From assembly GCA_964613155.1 (NCBI GenBank), contig CAZTHP010000001.1, forward strand, positions 1-64,000: a DNA stretch of 64,000 nt, given 5' to 3'. A program made the translations under genes and the position numbers. Below the pieces are notes generated by a model that was not told the origin of the DNA, ran no database searches, and was given only the letters and a program-made list of their open reading frames with translations. Positions 43,566 through 52,495 of the stretch are shown one piece after another. The number at the start of each line of letters is the position of its first letter. Within the stretch, counting starts at the first letter, position 1. Source of the stretch: TWA4 sp964613155. Its GTDB lineage: Bacteria; Bacillota; Clostridia; Lachnospirales; Lachnospiraceae.

Positions 43566-44747
43566 ATGAAAATGTTCAAAAAAGTCTTAAGCCTGGTGCT
43601 TGTAGGCGCTATGGTATTATCCATGGCAGCTTGCGGCAGCAGCAACGGATCTGCGGAGAAAGAAGACGGTGCTTCTGTTTTTAAGATCGGCAGTATCGGC
43701 CCTGTGACAGGCGGCGCAGCAATTTATGGTCTGGCAGTAAAGAACGGTGCACAGATTGCTGTTGATGAGATCAACGAAGCTGGCGGTATCAATGGATACC
43801 AGGTTGAATTCCAGTTCGAAGATGATGAATTAGACAATGAAAAGTCCGTGAATGCTTACAATACCTTAAAAGACTGGGGTATGCAGATTCTGATGGGATG
43901 TGTTACCAGCGGATGCTGTACAGCAGTAGCATCTGAAACTGCAAACGATAACCTGTTCCAGATCACTCCCTCAGGTTCTTCTACAGACTGTATCCAGGAC
44001 AAGACCAACGTATTCCAGGTTTGCTTTACAGACCCGAACCAGGGTATCGCATCTGCACAGTACATTGGTGAGAATGGTGTTGCGAAAAAAGTTGCTGTAA
44101 TTTATGACAGCTCTGATGTATATTCATCCGGTATCTTTACAAAATTTAAAGAAGAAGCTGCTAATCAGCCTTTTGAAATCGTAGCAGAAGGTTCTTTCAC
44201 AGCAGATAACAAGACAGACTTTACCGTACAGCTGAACAAAGCAAAACTTGCAGGTGCTGATATGGTATTCCTGCCCATTTACTACAGTGAAGCAGCACTG
44301 ATCCTGGCTCAGGCAGATTCTATGGGTTATGATCCGGTATTCTTCGGCTGTGACGGTATGGACGGTATTCTGGGTGTAGAAAACTTCGATACTTCTTTAG
44401 CAGAAGATCTGATGCTCTTAACTCCTTTCGCAGCAGATGCAGAAGATGAGATGACAAAGAAGTTTGTATCTACTTTCGTAGAACAGTATGAAGATACACC
44501 GAACCAGTTCGCAGCAGATGCATACTATGCAATCTATGCTCTGAAAGCAGCGATCGAAAAAGCTGATGTAACACCTGATATGGATATTTCCGAAATGTGT
44601 GATACATTAAAGACTGCTATGACTGAGATCAACGTAGTAGGTCTGACCAGTGGTGAAGACGGTATGACATGGTCTTCAACTGGTGAAGTTTCTAAAGCTC
44701 CTAAGGCAGTTGTGATTAAAGACGGTAAATACGTATCTGCACAGTAA
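43566..44747 (+). CDS. livJ: Branched-chain amino-acid binding lipoprotein
   Basis: The 393-residue protein has a lipoprotein signal (lipobox MAAC near residue 22) and a type-1 periplasmic fold of the LivJ family (KIGSIGPVTGGAAIYGLAVKNG, VDEINEAGGINGYQVEF). It captures leucine, isoleucine or valine, or a related ligand. AGGAGG is 8 bases before ATG 43566 but only 2 before ATG 43560, so the later start is used. A small terminator separates it from livH. Confidence 0.92.
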   Translation: MKMFKKVLSLVLVGAMVLSMAACGSSNGSAEKEDGASVFKIGSIGPVTGGAAIYGLAVKNGAQIAVDEINEAGGINGYQVEFQFEDDELDNEKSVNAYNTLKDWGMQILMGCVTSGCCTAVASETANDNLFQITPSGSSTDCIQDKTNVFQVCFTDPNQGIASAQYIGENGVAKKVAVIYDSSDVYSSGIFTKFKEEAANQPFEIVAEGSFTADNKTDFTVQLNKAKLAGADMVFLPIYYSEAALILAQADSMGYDPVFFGCDGMDGILGVENFDTSLAEDLMLLTPFAADAEDEMTKKFVSTFVEQYEDTPNQFAADAYYAIYALKAAIEKADVTPDMDISEMCDTLKTAMTEINVVGLTSGEDGMTWSSTGEVSKAPKAVVIKDGKYVSAQ

Positions 44748-44854
44748 TTTCTGCGGGAGAATTTAACCGGATTCGGTAAAATCTCTGCTTTTGTTGTGTG
44801 AAATAAAAGCGGCAGGTGGGATTTACTGATATCCGTTTGATCGATTAATTTGCC

Positions 44855-44887
44855 AGGGAGGGCAGTACAGGGTATTGCCCTCTCTTT
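44855..44887 (+). terminator. Attenuating terminator between livJ and livH
   Basis: GAGGGCA pairs with TGCCCTC, then TCTTTTT. Confidence 0.65.
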
Positions 44888-44942
44888 TTGGATTCGCATT
44901 GGATAAAGCGCTGCAGGTTCGCAGTGTTTTCTCCAATGCGGA

Positions 44943-44978
44943 ATGGAGAAGAAAACCTATATGGAGGAGAAAACCTAT
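44943..44978 (+). repeat. 18-bp direct duplication of the livH ribosome-binding region
   Basis: ATGGAGAAGAAAACCTAT is followed at once by ATGGAGGAGAAAACCTAT, and then the start codon of livH. Confidence 0.9.
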
Positions 44979-45864
44979 GATGAGCTTTCTTAATTATTTA
45001 ATCAGCGGCATCAGTCTCGGCAGTGTATACGCGATCATTGCACTGGGATATACGATGGTTTATGGTATCGCGAAGATGCTGAATTTTGCTCATGGTGATG
45101 TTATTATGGTAGGCGCATTTACCGTCTACACAGTAGCAAGTACACTGGGGATGAATCCGATCCTGGGCGTATTGCTTTCAGTTGTTGTATGTACTTTGCT
45201 GGGTATGCTGATCGAGCGTATTGCATATAAACCTCTGCGTCAGGCGTCATCGCCTTTAGCGGTACTGATCACAGCGATCGGTGTCAGCTATCTGCTGCAG
45301 AACCTGGCACTGTTAATTTTTGGTGCCAATACAAAGTCTTTCACTTCTGTAATCCCCTGGAAGGGTGTTCAGTTAGCAGACGGTCAGATCACGATTTCTG
45401 GTGTAACGATCGTAACGATCGCAGCTTGTATTGTGATCATGCTTGCCTTGACTTCTTTTATTCGTTACTCAAAAGCAGGACAGGCGATGTTAGCAGTATC
45501 CGAAGATAAAGGTGCTGCACAGCTGATGGGAATTAATGTAAATGGAACAATCGCACTGACCTTTGCAATTGGTTCCGGTCTGGCAGCATTAGCAGGTGTT
45601 CTGCTGTGTTCTGCCTATCCTTCTTTAACGCCCTATACCGGAGCAATGCCTGGTATTAAGGCATTCGTAGCCGCTGTATTTGGCGGAATCGGTTCGATTC
45701 CTGGTGCTTTGATCGGCGGTATTTTACTGGGTATCATTGAAATTCTGAGTAAAGCCTATATTTCACAGCAGTTATCCGATGCGATCGTATTTGCGGTGCT
45801 GATCATTGTCCTGCTGGTGAAACCTACTGGCATTCTCGGCAAAAATATTCAGGAAAAAGTATAA
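44977..45864 (+). CDS. livH: Branched-chain amino-acid ABC permease LivH
   Basis: This 295-residue membrane protein has about eight hydrophobic segments and LivH motifs (GISLGSVYAIIALGYTMVYG, MLNFAHGDVIMVGA, MPGIKAFVAAVFGGIGSIPG). GGAGGAG precedes ATG 44977; ATG 44980 is possible. A longer frame to 44875 runs through the terminator and is rejected. It forms one half of the channel. Confidence 0.93.
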   Translation: MMSFLNYLISGISLGSVYAIIALGYTMVYGIAKMLNFAHGDVIMVGAFTVYTVASTLGMNPILGVLLSVVVCTLLGMLIERIAYKPLRQASSPLAVLITAIGVSYLLQNLALLIFGANTKSFTSVIPWKGVQLADGQITISGVTIVTIAACIVIMLALTSFIRYSKAGQAMLAVSEDKGAAQLMGINVNGTIALTFAIGSGLAALAGVLLCSAYPSLTPYTGAMPGIKAFVAAVFGGIGSIPGALIGGILLGIIEILSKAYISQQLSDAIVFAVLIIVLLVKPTGILGKNIQEKV

Positions 45865-45877
45865 GGAGGTGTCTGAT

Positions 45878-47008
45878 ATGGGAAACACAAAAGAAAATTC
45901 CAAAGCTGTAAAAGACGCTTCTGGCAATTATTTCAAAAAGTTTTTAAAAGGTGACGGCGCTACGTATTTGATGGTTTTGGTTGTGTATGCAATCCTTCAA
46001 TATATGGCAGTATCTGGCAACCTTTCTAGTTTATTCCGCGGTATGCTGGTACCGATCTGTATTTATTCGATCATGGCACTGTCTTTGAACTTGACCGTTG
46101 GTATTATGGGCGAGCTGAGTTTGGGACATGCTGGTTTTATGTGTATCGGTGCATTTGCAGGTGCTGCATTTTCAAAGGTGATGCAGACGGTTATCACAGT
46201 CGATCTGCTCCGCTTTGTATTAGCAATTTTAGTAGGTGCTGTCTTTGCAGCAATCTGTGGTTTCATCATCGGAATTCCCGTACTTCGTCTGAAAGGGGAC
46301 TACCTGGCGATCGTAACGCTGGCTTTTGGTGAGATCATTAAAAACGTTATGAACGTTATTTATATGGGTGTCGATGAAAATGGTCTGCATTTTTCTATGA
46401 AAGATGAATTGGCTTTAGGACTTACCGAGAATGGCAAAGTGATCATTAAAGGTGCACAGGGTATTACCGGAACACCGAAGGATTCTACCTTTACAATCGG
46501 TGTGATCTTAATCCTGCTTACGATGGTAATCGTATTAAATCTGATCCATTCCCGTTCTGGTCGTGCGATCATGGCAATCCGTGATAACCGGATCGCAGCA
46601 GAGTCGATCGGTATTAACATCACAAAGTATAAGATGATGGCATTTGTAATTTCTGCGGCATTAGCAGGTGTAGCAGGCGTATTATATTCACATAATCTGA
46701 GTTCTTTGATGGCACAGCCTAAGAACTTTGGTTACAATATGTCCATTATGATCCTGGTATACGTTGTATTGGGCGGCATTGGCAATATGCGTGGTTCGAT
46801 CATCGCAGCATCCCTGCTGACGATTCTGCCGGAACTGCTGCGTGAATTCAGCGATTACCGTATGCTGGTTTATGCGATCGTTCTGATCGTGATGATGCTC
46901 TTTAACTGGGCACCGGCTTGTCTGCAGTTCCGTGAACGCTATTCTCTGAAGCGGATTTTTGCAGCAAAGAAAGGGAAAACAGCAGAGACTGCAAAGGAGG
47001 GTGAGTAA
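45878..47008 (+). CDS. livM: Branched-chain amino-acid ABC permease LivM
   Basis: The 376-residue permease has a hydrophilic N-terminus of about 30 residues, then LivM motifs (LNLTVGIMGELSLGHAGFMC, LRLKGDYLAIVTLAFGEI, VVLGGIGNMRGSIIAA). AAGGAGG lies before ATG 45878; the in-frame GTG at 45869 overlaps it. It follows livH by 13 bases. Confidence 0.93.
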   Translation: MGNTKENSKAVKDASGNYFKKFLKGDGATYLMVLVVYAILQYMAVSGNLSSLFRGMLVPICIYSIMALSLNLTVGIMGELSLGHAGFMCIGAFAGAAFSKVMQTVITVDLLRFVLAILVGAVFAAICGFIIGIPVLRLKGDYLAIVTLAFGEIIKNVMNVIYMGVDENGLHFSMKDELALGLTENGKVIIKGAQGITGTPKDSTFTIGVILILLTMVIVLNLIHSRSGRAIMAIRDNRIAAESIGINITKYKMMAFVISAALAGVAGVLYSHNLSSLMAQPKNFGYNMSIMILVYVVLGGIGNMRGSIIAASLLTILPELLREFSDYRMLVYAIVLIVMMLFNWAPACLQFRERYSLKRIFAAKKGKTAETAKEGE

Positions 47009-47011
47009 ATT

Positions 47012-47770
47012 ATGGCATTATTAGATGTAAAAAATCTGACCATTTCCTTTGGCGGTCTGAAAGCAGTGAATAACTTTTCTCTTTCAATCGAAAAAGGACA
47101 GCTGTATGGTCTGATCGGTCCCAATGGTGCCGGCAAAACCACCGTTTTTAACTTGCTGACAGGTGTTTATAAACCGGACAGCGGGCTGGTAGAGCTGGAT
47201 GGAAAGAGTCTGACCGGCAAGAGCACGATTGAAATCAATCATGCAGGAATTGCAAGAACATTTCAGAATATTCGCTTATTCAAAGATTTGAGCGTATTGG
47301 ATAACGTAAAAGCTGGTCTGCACAATGATTATAAGTACAGTACCTTATCCGGTATTCTGCGCCTTCCTTCTTATTGGAAGGTTGAAAAGCAGATGGATGA
47401 GCGTGCGATGGAATTATTAAAAGTATTTGACCTGGATGGCGAAGCTTCTACATTGGCAGCAAATCTGCCGTATGGAAAGCAGAGAAAACTGGAAATTGCC
47501 AGAGCATTGGCAACGGATCCGAAGCTGTTGCTTCTGGATGAACCGGCAGCCGGTATGAATCCGAACGAAACAGCTGAGCTGATGGAGACAATCCGTTTTG
47601 TCCGCGACAATTTTGATATGACAATTTTGCTGATCGAGCATGATATGAAGCTGGTTTCTGGTATCTGTGAGAAATTAACTGTATTGAACTTTGGTGCAAC
47701 ACTGACCTGTGGAGAAACTTCTCAGGTTCTGAACAATCCCGAAGTAATCAAAGCGTATCTGGGTGAATAG
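47012..47770 (+). CDS. livG: Branched-chain amino-acid ABC ATP-binding protein LivG
   Basis: The 252-residue ATPase has Walker A GPNGAGKTT, the LivG insert GIARTFQNIRLF, a signature in which LSGGQ is replaced by LPYGKQRKLEIARA (as is normal for LivG), Walker B LLLLDEPAAGMNP and the switch His in LIEHDMKLV. It works as a heterodimer with LivF. Confidence 0.93.
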   Translation: MALLDVKNLTISFGGLKAVNNFSLSIEKGQLYGLIGPNGAGKTTVFNLLTGVYKPDSGLVELDGKSLTGKSTIEINHAGIARTFQNIRLFKDLSVLDNVKAGLHNDYKYSTLSGILRLPSYWKVEKQMDERAMELLKVFDLDGEASTLAANLPYGKQRKLEIARALATDPKLLLLDEPAAGMNPNETAELMETIRFVRDNFDMTILLIEHDMKLVSGICEKLTVLNFGATLTCGETSQVLNNPEVIKAYLGE

Positions 47771-47782
47771 GAGGAGCATATC

Positions 47783-48493
47783 ATGGCAATGTTGGAAATC
47801 AGAGATTTACAGGTTTATTATGGTATGATCCAGGCTATCAAAGGTATTTCACTGGATGTTAATCAAGGTGAGGTCATTGCACTGATCGGTGCGAATGGTG
47901 CAGGAAAAACGACAACGCTGCACACAATTACCGGTTTGTTAAAACCGAAAGCTGGTTCTATTTTATTTGAAGGTGTTGACATTACAAAAATCGCACCGCA
48001 TAAGATCGTATCAATGGGTATGGCACATGTACCGGAAGGACGTCGTGTTTTTTCAGAACTGACCGTATTGCAGAATCTGCGTCTGGGTGCTTATACCAGA
48101 AAAGATAAAGACGAAATAGAAGAATCGCTGGCAGGCGTTTACAAACGCTTCCCTCGTCTGGAAGAACGTAAAAATCAGATTGCCGGAACCTTATCCGGTG
48201 GAGAACAGCAGATGCTGGCAATGGGCCGTGCACTGATGTCAAAACCCAAGATTATTCTGATGGATGAACCGTCAATGGGATTATCTCCGATCTTTGTAAA
48301 TGAAATCTTCCAGATTATTCAGGACGTAAGTGCAGACGGTGTAACCGTACTGCTGGTAGAACAGAATGCGAAAAAAGCACTTTCCATCGCAGACCGCGCT
48401 TATGTATTAGAAACTGGTACGATTTCACTGGAAGGAAATGCACAGGAACTTCTGAATGACGATTCCATTAAGAAAGCATATCTGGGCGAATAA
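47783..48493 (+). CDS. livF: Branched-chain amino-acid ABC ATP-binding protein LivF
   Basis: The 236-residue ATPase shows Walker A GANGAGKTT, MAHVPEGRRVFSELTVLQNL, signature LSGGEQQMLAMGRAL, Walker B IILMDEPSMGLSP and, in the switch region, LLVEQNAKKAL as is usual in LivF. It lies 12 bases after livG with GGAGGAG before the ATG and ends the liv operon. Confidence 0.94.
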   Translation: MAMLEIRDLQVYYGMIQAIKGISLDVNQGEVIALIGANGAGKTTTLHTITGLLKPKAGSILFEGVDITKIAPHKIVSMGMAHVPEGRRVFSELTVLQNLRLGAYTRKDKDEIEESLAGVYKRFPRLEERKNQIAGTLSGGEQQMLAMGRALMSKPKIILMDEPSMGLSPIFVNEIFQIIQDVSADGVTVLLVEQNAKKALSIADRAYVLETGTISLEGNAQELLNDDSIKKAYLGE

Positions 48494-48526
48494 TAAAAGG
48501 TGCAGGTAGACCTGGAAATAATTCAG

Positions 48527-48694
48527 GTATACTAAAGTAAAGCATGTATACTAAGGCAATTTGTGTATACTAAAGTAAAGCATGTATACTAAGGCAATTC
48601 ATGTATGCTGAAGTAAAGCATGTATACTAAGGCAATTCATGTATGCTGAAGTAAATTATGTATACAAAAGCGAATCATGTATACTGGAGCAAAT
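48527..48694. repeat. 19-bp tandem array
   Basis: About nine copies alternate between GTATACTAAAGTAAAGCAT and GTATACTAAGGCAATTCAT types, decaying at the right end. Confidence 0.92.
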
Positions 48695-48740
48695 AGCGCA
48701 GATACTAGTAGAGAAGAAAGCTGTAAAGCGTGATTTTTCG

Positions 48741-48772
48741 TCCTCCGCAGTTTTGGCTGCGGGGGATTTTGT
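48741..48772 (+). terminator. Terminator after the liv operon
   Basis: TCCTCCGCAG pairs with CTGCGGGGGA, then TTTTGT. It lies after the repeat array, so the array is part of the liv transcript. Confidence 0.75.
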
Positions 48773-48790
48773 ATTCTGGGAAGTCTGAAT

Positions 48791-48915
48791 TTTTAACAGT
48801 AAGCAGAAAGGCTTTAAATCTTTGGAAAACAGGAAGATTCATGTTTTTGACGATAAGCAGAAAAGCTTTAGACTTTTGGAACACGGAAAATGTTCACGTT
48901 TTGACAAGTGAAATG
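48791..48915. repeat. 54-bp tandem array
   Basis: Two copies and a partial third; TAAGCAGAAA at 48800 and 48854 and TTTTGAC-type starts at 48791, 48845 and 48899. They precede the reductase gene. Confidence 0.9.
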
Positions 48916-48976
48916 ACGATTTGCCGATCGATTATGAGGCCGTCAGAGAGAACTGAAATAAAAAAGAGGTACGAAT

Positions 48977-49900
48977 ATGGAACAACAATATGATCTGATT
49001 ATCGTGGGCTCTGGTCCTGCGGGTTTGACAGCAGCGATTTATGCAATGCGGGCAGAATTAAAAACGCTGGTGATTGAAAAGAATTATATGAGCGGAGGCC
49101 AGATCATCAATACGTATGAGGTGGACAATTATCCGGGATTTCCTGGGATTAATGGATTTGACCTTGCAATGAAATTTCAGGAGCATGCAGGAAAGCTTGG
49201 GGCACAATTTACAGAAGATGAGATTCTTTCCCTGCAAAAAGGAGAAGATGGAATCTGGACTGCAACAGGTAATCACGGTGTTTATCGCACAAGAGCAGTC
49301 TTAGCAGCCTGCGGTGCACATCATCGAAAGCTGGAAATCCCTGGAGAAGCAGAATTTACGGGAAAAGGTGTCAGCTATTGTGCAACCTGCGACGGTGCAT
49401 TTTATCGGAACAAAGTAACCGCGGTAATCGGCGGTGGCGATGTAGCAGCAGAAGATGCCATTTTTCTGGCGCGTATGTGTCAGAAAGTCTATTTAGTACA
49501 TCGCAGAGATCAGCTGCGTGCAGCCAAAAGCTTGCAGAAAAAGTTGATGGAACTGCCGAATGTTGAAATTCTCTGGAATAAAATACCGGATGAAATCGTG
49601 GGAAATCAAACCGTAGAAAAGCTGTATGTAAGTGATACGCAGACAGGCGAACAATTTGACTATGCAGTTGATGGCGTATTTGTGGCCGTGGGAATCACAC
49701 CGGACAGTAAGGTATTTGCAGATTTGGTAGAAACCGATGCGCAAGGCTATGTGATTGCTGGAGAAGATGGAATTACCAGTACTGAAGGATTGTTTGCAGC
49801 GGGGGATATCCGTACGAAACCGCTTCGTCAGATTATTACCGCAGCAGCAGATGGCGCAAATGCAATTTCTTCAATCGAAAGGTTCTTGGAAAAACTGTAA
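48977..49900 (+). CDS. trxB: Thioredoxin reductase-like FAD/NAD(P) oxidoreductase
   Basis: The 307-residue flavoprotein has the FAD motif IIVGSGPAGLTAAIYAMRA, redox pair CATC in VSYCATCDGAFYR, NAD(P) motif AVIGGGDVAAEDA followed by VHRRDQLRA, and the late FAD motif TEGLFAAGDIRTKPLRQI. It moves electrons from NAD(P)H to thioredoxin or a related protein. No thioredoxin gene is adjacent. The position of HRR after the NAD(P) site favours NADPH. Confidence 0.9.
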   Translation: MEQQYDLIIVGSGPAGLTAAIYAMRAELKTLVIEKNYMSGGQIINTYEVDNYPGFPGINGFDLAMKFQEHAGKLGAQFTEDEILSLQKGEDGIWTATGNHGVYRTRAVLAACGAHHRKLEIPGEAEFTGKGVSYCATCDGAFYRNKVTAVIGGGDVAAEDAIFLARMCQKVYLVHRRDQLRAAKSLQKKLMELPNVEILWNKIPDEIVGNQTVEKLYVSDTQTGEQFDYAVDGVFVAVGITPDSKVFADLVETDAQGYVIAGEDGITSTEGLFAAGDIRTKPLRQIITAAADGANAISSIERFLEKL

Positions 49901-50018
49901 CAGCGTTTCATTCAAGAAACAGGCAGAATGGAACAGAGAATAGAAAAAGCAGAATCGAATACAAAATCTAGAAAATGATAACAAATGTGTTTTTTTCTTG
50001 AAACATTTTAGTCAAAAA

Positions 50019-50047
50019 TTGACACAGGTTCGATCCTTTGTTATACT
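50019..50047 (+). promoter_or_regulatory. Promoter of the NlpC/P60 gene
   Basis: TTGACA and TATACT with a 17-base spacer. The leader is about 210 bases long and includes CAGGGCTCCCTG; I could not match it to a known riboswitch. Confidence 0.8.
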
Positions 50048-50263
50048 TACACCGATTTTTAACATGAAAATTTCTTGATGATTGCTTTCGTTACGGAAAA
50101 ATTACAACTTTTTTAAAAATGTGCAAACTTTTTGTGACACCAAAGCATCTAAATATTGTGTGCAAAAATACAGGGCTCCCTGAGGTCTGCTGGAAGCTTT
50201 TGTAGTCTTTTGCGTAAAGTAAGAAGTAAATAAAAAGTGATGATAAAATTGTGGAGGTAACAA

Positions 50264-51658
50264 ATGAATAAAGGAACCAGAGTACTTGCAGCAGCATTAA
50301 CTGCTGTACTGGCTGCTACAAATTCAACTCCTGCATTTGCAGCCGGCTCATCCGTGCCGACCGATACTGCAGTAGCAGGTATTGCATTAAATATCAGTGA
50401 ATATAACGAACATGCGAAAAATTCTGAAGAAGGTCTGAAAACACTTATGACAGAAGCAACTGTGGAAGCGTCTGATGGAAAAGAGACAGCAAAAGCAGCT
50501 TCTGAAAAGAAGTCAGAAGACCAGAAAGAGACGTCTGACAAGAAGACAAAGTCGAAAAAAGCTGAGAAGAAAGAAGAACCTTCACCTTATGAAGATATTG
50601 CGATCACACAGGTGAGCAATTATGTAAATATTAGAAAGAAACCGAATACCGACAGCAAGATTCTTGGTAAGATTTATGATAATGCAGCTGCTACTATCTT
50701 AAAAACTGTAGATGGTGAAGATGGAAAGTGGTATTATATCAAATCTGGCAGCGTAAAAGGTTACATGAAAGCTGAGTTCTTTGTAACAGGTGAAAAAGCT
50801 GAGAAGATTGCAAAGAAAGTTGGTAATGTACTTTGTAAGACAACTGCAACTACGTTAAGACTTCGTGAAAAAGCAAGTACAAGCAGTGCAACCATTACTC
50901 TGTTGGCAGAAGATTCCGTTTACTCCGTACTGAAGGAAGATATCAAGAATAAAAAAGGTGAGACTTTCCTGAAAGTTTTAGTCAGCGAAGGCGAAGAAGA
51001 TGACGACAGCAGTGAAGTAAAGGGATATATTTCAGCAGATTATGCAGAAGTTTATGTAGAATTTGAAGAAGCAATTTCCATTGAAGAAGAACAGGCAGAA
51101 CTGAGACGTCAGGAAGAATTAAGACGTCAGGAAGCAGAAGCAGCAGCAGCTGCAGCGGCATCCAGCAGTTCCAATAGCTCCAGCAGCTCAAGCAGTTCTT
51201 CCTCTTCCAGCAGTTCCTCTAATAAGAGACCTTCCAGCTCCTCTTCCAGTTCCTCCAACAAAGGAAATTCCGGAAGCAGCAGTTACAAAGGTTCTGGCAC
51301 AGGAGCAGCGATCGCAGCAAAAGCACAGCAGTATGCAGGTTGGCTTCCTTACGTATGGGGCGGTTCCAGTCTGAGCTCTGGTGCAGACTGTTCTGGATTT
51401 ACGATGGCGCTGTATTCCGCTTACGGTATCAGCTTACCGCATAGTTCTTCTGCTCAGGCAGGCGGCGGACGTTCTATCAGCCGCAGTGAACTTCAGCCTG
51501 GCGATCTGGTATTCTATGGTAATGGCGGTATTAACCATGTAGCAGTTTATATTGGTGGCGGTCAGATCTGTCACGAAGCAAACTCACGTCGTGACTGTGC
51601 GATCGATTCCATCGGATATTGCGGAACACCGGTTAAGTATGTTACATATTTACATTAA
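50264..51658 (+). CDS. Secreted SH3-domain NlpC/P60 cell-wall hydrolase
   Basis: The 464-residue protein has a signal peptide ending near AFA (residue 26), a Lys/Glu-rich stretch (60-105), two bacterial SH3 domains (about 112-170 and 185-270), an Arg/Glu/Ala segment, a nearly pure Ser linker (about 300-345) and a C-terminal NlpC/P60 domain. The catalytic Cys is in GADCSGF (about 376) and the His in INHVAVYIGGG (about 425). It likely cuts peptidoglycan stem peptides. The Ser linker is low-complexity and could vary in length between strains. Confidence 0.93.
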   Translation: MNKGTRVLAAALTAVLAATNSTPAFAAGSSVPTDTAVAGIALNISEYNEHAKNSEEGLKTLMTEATVEASDGKETAKAASEKKSEDQKETSDKKTKSKKAEKKEEPSPYEDIAITQVSNYVNIRKKPNTDSKILGKIYDNAAATILKTVDGEDGKWYYIKSGSVKGYMKAEFFVTGEKAEKIAKKVGNVLCKTTATTLRLREKASTSSATITLLAEDSVYSVLKEDIKNKKGETFLKVLVSEGEEDDDSSEVKGYISADYAEVYVEFEEAISIEEEQAELRRQEELRRQEAEAAAAAAASSSSNSSSSSSSSSSSSSSSNKRPSSSSSSSSNKGNSGSSSYKGSGTGAAIAAKAQQYAGWLPYVWGGSSLSSGADCSGFTMALYSAYGISLPHSSSAQAGGGRSISRSELQPGDLVFYGNGGINHVAVYIGGGQICHEANSRRDCAIDSIGYCGTPVKYVTYLH

Positions 51659-51714
51659 TTTTAATGGAAAATGAAAATAAGAGTGCTTTCTTTTAGCACC
51701 CGTTCATATTAATC

Positions 51715-51885
51715 GTAATTTATTGGAAGAATGACTTATCGCAATAGAAATTTATTTGAATGACGATTTATTATAATAGAGAGTTATTTGAATAATGATT
51801 TATTACAGTAGAGATTTATTTCAATAATGATTGATTGGAATGATGATTTATTGAAATAGCGATTTGTTGAGATTATGATTCATTT
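51715..51885. repeat. Degenerate AT-rich array
   Basis: Blocks such as ATTTATTGAAATA and AATGATGATTTATT recur about every 20 bases. The unit is too diverged to fix. Confidence 0.65.
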
Positions 51886-51887
51886 TG

Positions 51888-51944
51888 ATAACGGTTCAGA
51901 GTTACAGTCTGTTTTTGCAGCTGGTTCTGAACCGTTATTTTTTT
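51888..51944 (+). terminator. Terminator after the NlpC/P60 gene
   Basis: ATAACGGTTCAGA pairs with TCTGAACCGTTAT, then seven T. It lies beyond the AT-rich array. Confidence 0.85.
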
Positions 51945-51954
51945 GTGAAATGAC

Positions 51955-52277
51955 TGCTTGCAAGCTGCTGGCCTTTCCCTTGCTTTAAAAGGTTTATTCC
52001 ATACCTGCTTACAAGCTACTGGNNNNNNNNNNNNNNNNNNNNNNNNNNNNNNNNNNNNNNNNNNNNNNNNNNNNNNNNNNNNNNNNNNNNNNNNNNNNNN
52101 NNNNNNNNNNNNNNNNNNNNNNCTGGCCTTTCCCTTGCTTTAAAAGGTTTATTCCATACCTGCTTACAAGCTACTGGTCTTTCCCTTGCTTTAAAAGGTT
52201 TATTCCATACCTGCTTACAAGCTGCTGCTCTTTCCTTTGCTTTAAAAGGTTTATTCCATACTTGCTTGCAAGTTTGC
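51955..52277. repeat. 51-bp tandem array interrupted by a scaffold gap
   Basis: Units contain CTTTCCCTTGCTTTAAAAGG and TTTATTCCATACCTGCTTAC at a 51-bp period; one copy lies left of the gap and three right of it, nearly identical. On the minus strand the unit reads as 17 codons (CKQVWNKPFKARERP-) without stops. Confidence 0.95.
52023..52122. other. Scaffold gap, 100 N
   Basis: Exactly 100 N inside the 51-bp array; true copy number unknown. Confidence 0.98.
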
Positions 52278-52327
52278 ATCGTTTGATGTTTTTTGATGCT
52301 TTTTGAGGTTGTGCTACTCCTATTAGA

Positions 52328-52369
52328 AAAAGGCAGCAATTTCGCAAATACGAAGTTGCTGCCTTTTGG
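52328..52369. terminator. Terminator of hpf (minus strand)
   Basis: AAAAGGCAGCAA with inner TTCG pairs with CGAA and TTGCTGCCTTTT; T tract best on the minus strand. Confidence 0.8.
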
Positions 52370-52495
52370 GGTGTGCCCTGCGGCACGTGGGTTATTCTAT
52401 CGTTCTATTGATAAGTTGTGATCGTTTATTTCAATATACCGAAATACCGAATCGATTTTTGACCAAACCGTATCAACACTTTTGATTGTTAGCAT

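Noticed and set aside
49901..50263. c-di-AMP (ydaO-type) riboswitch before the NlpC/P60 gene
   Set aside because: Such genes are often controlled this way, but I could not find the conserved core in the 210-base leader.
52016..52339. Minus-strand frame of 17-residue repeats as a repeat-peptide gene
   Set aside because: No ribosome site near its possible starts, runs across an N gap and into terminators; kept only as a finding on the array.
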